A DNA stretch of 64,000 bases from Calliopum simillimum (lineage: Eukaryota; Arthropoda; Insecta; Diptera; Lauxaniidae), in assembly GCA_951812925.1 (NCBI GenBank), contig OX638372.1:9114001-9178000 (forward strand), in the 5' to 3' direction. The notes beneath the pieces are model-generated. The model ran no database searches. It saw only the letters and a program-made list of their open reading frames with translations, and was not told the DNA's origin. How positions within the stretch are numbered: position 1 is the first letter of the stretch; each line of letters starts with the position of its first letter. The translations under genes were made by a program, and so were the position numbers. Shown one piece after another: positions 56,601 through 64,000 of this stretch.

Positions 56601-58471
56601 ATACACTTGGTTTTTGGGCCATTTTTTTAAAGAAGAAAAGGTCAATAACCTACTATTGGAATTAAGTGTTTTTTTCTTCCTTTTTTAATGATATTTAAAA
56701 AAGGTTTTGTTGAAAATAATTTCTTTTTGTGGGCGTGGCAACGCCTCAAAAAAAATTATAAATCCCTATCACTGCAACGATTTTTATAAAACCTGGTATG
56801 GAGATAGACCGAATACTAAGGAAGAACATATTGTAAGCTTTGTATTTTTGTGGTGAGCGTGCAGATTTTCGTTTTTGGCCGATTTTCAACTAAAATCATT
56901 TAAATCCAAACTAAAGATTATAGTTATTGAAGTAGTTTATTTAACATCTGGCAACCTTAAATGAATTCTTAAATACTGCCATTCATAGTTGCGGTTTTTT
57001 CAGCTGTTTAAATTTTTTTCATCCTCCTGCGCGGTTCTTACTTTTATTTTTCTTCAGTGATGATATGTCGCCAGAGGATTTGTTCATCACAGCTAGGATT
57101 TAAGATAGATTTATGTGCGTATGTGTGTGTGTGAGGTGCACGTTCTATGGGATTGTGTCTCGTCATCATAATCATAGCATATCCGTCAGATACTTTATTG
57201 TGTTGATACTGCGCTGCTGTCGCTCTTTCTTGTTGTCATTGCGCGCGTATTTCACACATACAAAGGTGTGGTGGTGGAGGGGGCTAAACATTTTATGACA
57301 ACGCCAAGCAGCTTCCCAAATCGCATAAAACAATAAACAACGATTTTATGTATGTTTGTTCTGATGTTCTCTGCGTATTCTCGTCATTAGAGGGCGCTCG
57401 AGTGATAAAACTTTTGACGCTTCATTGTCGTTTCGCTTTGTTGTCGCTGTCGTCGCCGTCGTCGTGTATTGTGTGTACTTTAGCGTTTCATCTGTTTTGA
57501 TGTGGCTACGGCAGGTGGAACTCATTTTCATTATGATTTCCTCAAGCCCTCCTCCCCTCCCCTTCACCGCACTGCAAACTTCATTCATCTTCTTTATATT
57601 CTTCTAGAATATGTATCTTCCTCTCTTCCGCGTTTTATAATTACATGTCAGATGTCAATTGAAATTGTTTTTGTTGTTGTTGTTGTTGCTTTTAATATAT
57701 AATCTTTTTTCTTCTTGTGGTTGACTTCTTTACTTCACAGAATGTTTGTCACGTGCTCGGGTGTCTTTTTACGGCCTTAGATTTCTTTCATTCAGTCAGT
57801 CAGTTGACGCTTGTTTCTTCTTGTTATTGTAATTGCTTTTCTATAATTTGATTCGTGGTTTTTTTTCCCATTTTAATATTTTTTTTTTTTAACATAACAA
57901 TTATGTCTTTTATTACAAAAATGTTTGGTGTTTTTCGTAATGAATCAGATGCACTAAAATTTATTCCTAATTAAATTGTTACGACTCTTTTAGTATCTGC
58001 AGACACAGCATTCTGGTAACTACTTAGTTGCAAGAAAACACTTTTGGAAAATGTGGCAGAATAAAGTCCAAGAAAAAGCATCAAAAGTCATAGTGTCAGA
58101 CTTGATTTCCTGTCGTCTGTACTTCTACTAAGTACACGGAGAAAAATACGCATCATAATTTTTACTTCACTCTGGTAGTCAAAAAATTAAAGTAATCAAC
58201 ACTAAATTTCAAACATAAATGACCTTACGTATGAACTATTTGATGGACCCGTAAAGTCATATTTACAAATAAAATGTAGTTAAATAATAAAATAATATTT
58301 ACTCCAAAATCCATACATTTGACATTAAATTAGAAAAAAAAAAATAAATGTGTGACCATTTTGAATTTATTATTCTAGTAAAAATTATTTTATTTTTTCA
58401 TGCACATGTTCGAAGACCAAAGAATATGTCTTTTAAAACTTTTGCAAAAAACAAATAATGGCAAAGGTTAC
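53613..58471. other. Long stretch without recognised genes
   Basis: AT-rich. Contains a palindrome-family core (ACCGTAGGTCGTATGATTAA) near 53664, a CAG/CAA-type repeat at about 56329-56355, GTGTGT repeats near 57120 and poly-T runs. 57100-57800 is less AT-rich and could hold regulatory or untranslated sequence of the gene owning the exon at 58472, which is speculation. Confidence 0.35.
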
Positions 58472-58642
58472 CTTTAACGCCCGATGGGTGCTGACGTCTT
58501 TGGGGGCCTTGTTGCGATGGAAACGGTGATCCTTGCCACGGTGGATGTAGTTGCTGCGTACCACCAATTAGCTGCGTGCTCGCCCAATCCTGTGGCGGAT
58601 CATCTGGTATATCCTGGTGCAATCGACGAAGCGCACGTAGCG
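58472..58642 (-). CDS. Orphan internal exon of an unidentified minus-strand gene
   Basis: A 171-bp open segment is bounded on the minus strand by an acceptor (polypyrimidine then CTCTTAG at 58643) and a strong donor (AAAG|GTAACC at 58471). It is a symmetrical phase 1-1 exon. It encodes LRALRRLHQDIPDDPPQDWA, then STQLIGGTQQLHPPWQGSPF and PSQQGPQRRQHPSGVK, a hydrophilic Gln/Pro-rich segment. Third codon positions are rich in G/C compared with the AT-rich flanks, as in real exons. I do not recognise the protein. Other exons are not visible here, so it may belong to a large-intron gene extending beyond the window, or be a cassette exon. Confidence 0.5.
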
Positions 58643-59103
58643 CTAAGAGGAACACTTATATTTTTTTTTTTTATTTAAAACCAAGTTGCTCTTTAAACTT
58701 TAGGCCTTAAACACTTTATTTTTGCTTTATTTAGTTTTGAGATAGGTATAAAATTAGTTTATAAGTTATTTTTTAAGTTCAAGTGATCTTTCACAAAATT
58801 TGGCTGCTCCTCTACTTGATGAAAAATATTCAAGCGTCGATTTTTTCTTGTCATACTGCAAAATTAAGTCGCATGCCATAGTCAAAACTAGCGAGTGCGA
58901 ATTCGCCGGGTTGCCGCCTTTATGGGTCAGATTGGGTAATAATTTTATAAAGCAAAAAATAGGGGAGTAAGTAAGTTTTGCGTAAACAAATGTCATAATT
59001 TTCACTCCACTCGAGTAAGGTAAATATTATAAAAATTTAGAATCATTTTGACTTTTATTATTTTAGTAACAATTTCTATATTTAGACAGAGGCTTACTTT
59101 ATA
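58643..59103. other. Intronic or intergenic AT-rich DNA
   Basis: Nothing recognised. TACACGGAGAAAAATA near 58134 and its inverted partner near 60562 might delimit an older element that contains this stretch. Confidence 0.3.
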
Positions 59104-60275
59104 CAGGGTGGCTGATTCGAAGTATTACCAATTCAAAAGACTATATTTTTAGTTTCCATGCACAGATTTTATTGATCAAACGCTATAATTGTTGGGAAAT
59201 GTTCAAATTTTAAGAATCTACTTGAGATTTTTGATATGGCCACCTTTGGCCTTAACTATGGCCCGTAGACGGTCGAAGAACGAGTCGCATGCTGCACGAA
59301 TTTGATTTTGCGGAAGTTTGCGCCATTCTCGTTGAAGGGCCACCTTTAGCGCATCAACGCTCTGGTATTTTTTAGTCAAGACCTTCCTGTCCAACATACT
59401 CCAGATTGAGAAATGCAGCGGATTCGCATCAGGCGAATTTGAGAACCATTGTTGAGCAGAAATGAAGCTAGGAACGTTTTTTTCTAACCATTCTTGATTC
59501 ACACGAGCTTTGTGTGTCGGTGCCGAGTCTTGTTGGAATGTCCATGGCTTGCGACCGAAATGTTTTCGTGCCCACGGTAGTAAAGCACCCTCCAACACTG
59601 ATTCACGATACACCTGGGCGTTTACTTTGACGCCAGCGGCCAAAAAAACGAGTGGTGAGCGCCCATCAGCAGTCACTACAGCCCAAACCATCACATGCGG
59701 TGGTGCCTGCGTCCTGGTGGCCAAACGAGCATTCAAATTTTCGTAGGACCTCTCTGTCAAGTAAACCCGATCATTTTGTTTGTTTACATATTGCTGGATA
59801 CAGTAATTTTTCTCATCAGAGAAGACAATTTGTGACAGATTTCCGGCGGCGTGCAAGCGCAACAACTCCTTGGCTCTATCGAGCCTAACTTTTTTTTGAG
59901 CAGGAGTGAGATCATGCGCCTTTTGGAACTTGAGGGCCTTTAGTCCGAGCTTGTTTGACAATATGTGTTGCATTCGTTCACGCGATATTTTCAGCTCGGC
60001 AGCCATTTGTCTGCCACTGCGTTTCGGATTTCGCTCAATTCTGGCCTTCACCTTTCGAACCATTTCTGGTGCTGTTGCAGTTATTTTCCGACCACCACCA
60101 TGTCGTTTGGCAACGTTGCCGGTACCATTGTAACGTGTTATGGTCCGATACACAAACATTTTATTCACTTTTAAATAGAATGAACTAACATCATGCCAAT
60201 TTTTAGACAGCTGTCATGTTCCATCTGTCAGATAAGTCTATCTGAAGTTAGTAACAGTTCGAATCAGCCACCCTG
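59104..60275 (-). mobile_element. Full-length maT/DD37D-type mariner-superfamily element, 1172 bp
   Basis: Perfect 18-bp terminal inverted repeats CAGGGTGGCTGATTCGAA; the match extends to about 26 bp with three mismatches. TA is duplicated on both sides (59102-59103 and 60276-60277). It holds one transposase frame of normal length on the minus strand. The intact ends and long frame suggest a recent insertion compared with all other copies in the window. Confidence 0.85.
59218..60168 (-). pseudogene. maT-type (DD37D) transposase, nearly intact but with third catalytic Asp replaced by His
   Basis: The frame is open for about 316 codons. An HTH segment (KMFVYRTITRYNGTG) leads to a basic KRHGGGRK, a second HTH (RSGRQMAAELKISRERMQHI), then catalytic blocks VFSDEKNY (D118), TFQQDSAPTHK (D214) and NSPDANPLHFSIWS. 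His252 lies 37 residues after D214, where this family has Asp (PLDF). Codon 59415-59413 reads CAT. The residue at 60168 is GTG; the first in-frame ATG is at 60159, and the homologous-looking frame extends upstream to a TGA at 60214-60216 that overlaps an ATG in another frame. Start loss plus the missing Asp argue for an inactive transposase. Confidence 0.75.
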
Positions 60276-61883
60276 TATACAAATTTTATGCCTCTTCATC
60301 ATAGGATGTGTATCTGCCTATCACACGGAAGGACCAGGGTTCGTACACTAGCTCGGTCAATTAATTTTTTTTTTCGCTATTTGAACTTTACAGTAAGGTT
60401 AATATAGCGTCAATTTTTTCAAAAAAATTACTAGCAAGCATACATTCTGAATTGACTAAAACAGTAAGGTGAAATTTATTTCGGTGTGGAGTTGTCACTA
60501 TTCGGATTTGAAATTCTGGTAAAATTTATGAGAAATAAAGTAGCAAGTACTATTTTATTTCTCCGTGTATAACGTCATTAGGCCGTTTAGAGCATTACTG
60601 CTTAAAATTCTGTTAGTTGGTTGATCTAGTTCGTAACTACATAGAATTTATACATCATTCTCGTTGCAACTGTTTGTTTTTGCTTGGTTTGTACTTCGAA
60701 GGTAGGTATTTGTTTCGAGTTTTGTCATTGCAGGAGACTCTCCCAAGGCCTTTTGTGTTTCTAGATTTATATCATTAAAATGCATATCTTGTGTATGATT
60801 ACTTTTAATTTTTTCATTCCGTGTACGACCAACTTTGTTATAGAACGAGTCGTTTAAACTTTGTTTAACCCAGGTTATTTTATGCAAAGAAAGATAAAGT
60901 TTTTTTTTTTTGAAATCGCTCAACAAGCTAATCAATTTTTCGGGTCGAATTTCTGTTGTCAAATGTTCTTCCCAGTGTTTCTGTATCAAATTAGTAGCCT
61001 AATTGCAAAGTCGACTACATTCATTTTAAACGATAACAAGCAAAAACGATTAAGCATTGATTCCTATAGGATTGAATTGTTGTCTAAAATTTACATAACA
61101 TCATTTGTGGAGAAAAAAAGTTAATTAAATTTGGTTATATCTAGACTTGCATCTTAGCCCTAATCATTTAAGGAATAAACCCCAGTGGCATTATCTTCAA
61201 TAAAAAGTTTCAATAAAGCGCTTACGGTGACGACATTTTGATAATGCCATAGAGAAAAAACCGAGTTAGAGAAATCATTTAGAAAGCTAGCTTAGAAGCT
61301 ATAAATGGCAGGACCAGAGATAAATTCTGAAAAAAACTTTAGTCCACTCAGACTATCCGATGCACAGTGGTTCCGTTTGTATGGGAATGGTGGCCATAAA
61401 TAGTAATGAAAGAGCTAGGCTCTTGAAATTTAGTACAAATGTTTCAAAAGTTAACACAGTAAAAATGTGTGATTTTGAGCAAAATTGGAGACGATTGTTG
61501 TGGAAGCAATGATCTACAACAATCTGGATCCAGGATTATGATTATTTATTTTTTTGATTAATACATAAATAAAAGATTAAACTCTCTTCTCTCTAGCAAA
61601 TCAAAATCTATTTCGTCTAGCGCAACATCATGTGGACCTTTCTCAACGATGAGACCTTCGTTTCCTACAATTTGAAGCTGCATAAGGACTTCCATTTCTT
61701 CCTCTTGGCCTTTAAAATTTGGAATGGTTTGAATATAGGAGGTAGTCAGCATACATTTTGTGCTCATTGCTCTAAGAGAACACAAGATGCGAAAGAAAAG
61801 ATCTAGTTCCAAAGTACTAATAAGTAAAAATATTGTTCCACATATTGCATATGTATGTACCAAAACATTCCTTTTTTCTCACT
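60276..61883. other. No supported gene
   Basis: AT-rich, with short frames only. A possible tRNA-like B-box (GGGTTCGTACAC near 60330) is not backed by a cloverleaf. Confidence 0.35.
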
Positions 61884-61990
61884 GGGGGTTATCGTGAATC
61901 AAAATTCCCGGGGAATTTTCTTAAACTGCAATAGAGAATGCACAGTAGATTGAGAATATTCCCCGGGAATCTTGATTCACGATAACCCCC
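61884..61990. mobile_element. Palindromic MITE, GGGGTTATCGTG family, copy 3 (intact)
   Basis: Ends GGGGGTTATCGTGAATCAAA and, as reverse complement, GGGGGTTATCGTGAATCAAG, followed by ATTCCCGGGGAA-type sequence on both arms. ACT is duplicated on both sides (61881-61883 and 61991-61993), which indicates a 3-bp target site. 107 bp, no coding capacity. Confidence 0.75.
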
Positions 61991-64000
61991 ACTATCTGTT
62001 TCTTATATATTTTTTTTTTTATTGATTGGAGATATAAAATATGACGGCCTTAACTTCTGGAACGGGCTAAAGATTAAAACAATTTAAAAAAAATTTTTAA
62101 TTATGATTTCTGATATATTTTGAAAAATTATGTATAAAATGTGAAGCCAAGAGAACGTTAAAATGTTGCAAAAATTTTAATATGACAATGACAATTGCAA
62201 ACATGTTTAAAAAACTTGAAACTGGTGGATAGATATCTTACCTGCAAATTGATTTAACTATCTGAAGGCAAAAGAACACTTACAGCAACATAAGAAAACC
62301 TTCCAGGAGAATGTCAAACTCTCGTGCTTTTTAAAAAATTTCTTAAAATTTAAAAATAAAACGCACTAACAGTGAATAATTCTGTATTTAGAAAAAAGCT
62401 TATATGCGAAACGAGCACAATTAGCGCAGTAGCGAAGTTGTTTGGGACAGGCGGGAGTATGAGTTTTTAACATTTTATGCTATAATTTTATAGAAAAAAG
62501 TTTAGATTTGTTCTATTCTAATCATCCATTTAGGTCTTATCAAATACGTGTAGTTCCCGTAAATACGTTTCTTTTAATTCTGACAAAGCAAATAACTTTA
62601 AGAAGCTTAATGTTTCATAAGTTAACATTTCATTCAACATAAGAAACCAGAATATGTGTATTTGTTTGGTTTTAATGATGGAGCTTAACACAAAATTAAT
62701 TTATAACATAATTTTTGCTTCACAATTTATGAATCTGTCATAATTAGCAGGAAACATTTGAAACATACACCGTGAGCTATTCAAATGATGATGTTGAGAT
62801 ACCAAAAATAGCAACAAATTCCTAATGCACGAAACATGTTCCGTTGCTGCTGACAAATAACATCGGAGGATTCATCAGTGGCGGCAACATTTGAATTGAA
62901 TTGTTCATCATGCTGTCCGTCCGTCCGTCCGTCCGTACGTTGTGAAGACATCGAGTGTTGAGCTGAACAAGACGCTGCGACATGTGGAAAAATATTCGTA
63001 ATTATTCGTGACAGAAACAACAACGCAACGATTTCGAAATTCCAAATTTATTGTCAACTCTCAAATGCAAACATGGAAAAGAGAAAGAAATGCCAGACAG
63101 CCAGACTGATGCCAATGGTGATGTTGATGATGGCCAAAGGGATAGGAATCTCTAGTTGGCAGCTACCGTGCATAGCATGTTAATTTGGGATACGCGCACC
63201 CATCACTCACTCACTCTCCGAAAACAATCTGATTGGACTGACATCAAAATCCAAATTCTTACAAATTAACGCACAATTTTCAAGATATTTGAGAGATGTC
63301 TTCCTTAAAAAACGCGCACGCTGAATTGAAAAAAATTGGAAAAATGTTGTTCCTAAATCAAAGGCGATTAAAAAACATAGCGAGTAGAAAGAAGCGTCAA
63401 TGCGATTTTCCATTGAAATCTGCCATATTGATCTTGAAAAGCACGCGCTGATCCACAGCAACTGCTGCGGAGCTAAAGAAAAACAACAGACACTTCGAAC
63501 TCAAAAAAAGGAAAACACTCTGTGGATATGCCACGTGACGTTGTGTCTTGAATTTTTCTAAAAATACTGTAAATTTATTATGCTTAAGATATGGATACAT
63601 TTCAAAGAAGCGAAGTCGACGATTTGTATCCGTTAAATGCGTAGATACTGGCACTTGGATTATGTCTGCTGTTTTTTTTTTTGTTGCTTTGCTTTTAATT
63701 ATTGGGAATTGAGCATATGGTTGTTTTAGTGCAGTCAGGCTGTCTGTCTTTTCTTTAAGAAAGTTTTTTTTAGTTGACTAGTTCCTTGTAGCACAACTCG
63801 TGCAATTTATATTTAATGCAATTCGCTTGGATTTTTTAATATTTCTTTAAATTGTAGTGAATTCTGAAAACTCATCTTATGCCTCACTAATTTCTATCTT
63901 AAATGGCACATATCAACTGAATAATGTAGTGTTTATTAGGGTGCACTCAATTAAATTTTATAGTTCGAAAAATTATTGAAGTCAGTGCAAGTGCAAAAAT
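61991..64000. other. No supported gene
   Basis: Contains a short (TCCG)n run at about 62921-62938 and AT-rich DNA. No ORF resembles a known family; if the exon at 58472 belongs to a minus-strand gene, upstream exons could lie beyond the window. Confidence 0.35.

Noticed and set aside
60290..60360. tRNA-like or SINE-like promoter (GGGTTCGTACAC)
   Set aside because: Resembles a B box but no A box, no pairing T-arm and no cloverleaf could be drawn.
58134..60575. Inverted TACACGGAGAAA(A)ATA ends possibly delimiting a 2.4-kb element
   Set aside because: Only about 12 bp match and the interior arms do not pair; this could be chance or two separate A-rich MITE ends.

Overview
The window is nuclear DNA of an insect, almost certainly a higher (cyclorrhaphan) fly. 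It is strongly AT-rich, has short GT-AG introns, is saturated with degenerate DNA transposons and MITEs, and carries a Peritrophin-A gene that closely resembles what I recall of Drosophila Peritrophin-A (CG17058). A tephritid-like or muscoid-like fly would fit, but the sequence alone does not fix the species. No prokaryotic features are present.

The genes sit in the left 26 kb. Peritrophin-A (+) has a tiny signal-peptide exon at 2907, a 12.7-kb first intron packed with palindromic repeats and transposon remnants, and three chitin-binding exons at 15668-16437. Convergent to it is a BTB-BACK-PHR protein (-, 17554-19751; probably the CG17068/BTBD family). Divergent from that gene is a small unrecognised two-exon gene (+, 19967-22686), whose single intron looks like a 2.4-kb inverted-repeat element. 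Next come HINT1 (+, 22835-23268) and the Rab-like GTPase RABL3 (-, 23844-25648).

From 25.6 kb to the right end there is almost no host coding sequence. The one supported host-like feature is an orphan internal exon on the minus strand at 58472-58642. The rest is a mosaic of repeats: tandem-repeat-bearing dispersed elements (790, 26440, 33430, 36866), TA-flanked inverted-repeat elements (8779-10273, 11354-12544, 28154-29038, 31879-32063, 59104-60275), 3-bp and 4-bp target-site MITEs, an octamer satellite (40381-41020), and fossils of mariner, Tc1-like, PIF/Harbinger, hAT-like and non-LTR (jockey-like and other LINE) elements. The best preserved transposon is a DD37D (maT-type) element at 59104-60275; its transposase frame is open, but the third catalytic Asp is replaced by His.

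The most unusual structure is the inverted-repeat element at 20141-22586. It has a 4-bp AGCT duplication and lies inside an otherwise continuous reading frame. Its left end supplies GT and its right junction supplies AG, so splicing would restore the frame; it looks like an intron made by a transposon insertion. A second theme is a set of large near-perfect palindromes (0.35-1.5 kb), several sharing one core motif, which would form long hairpins if transcribed.
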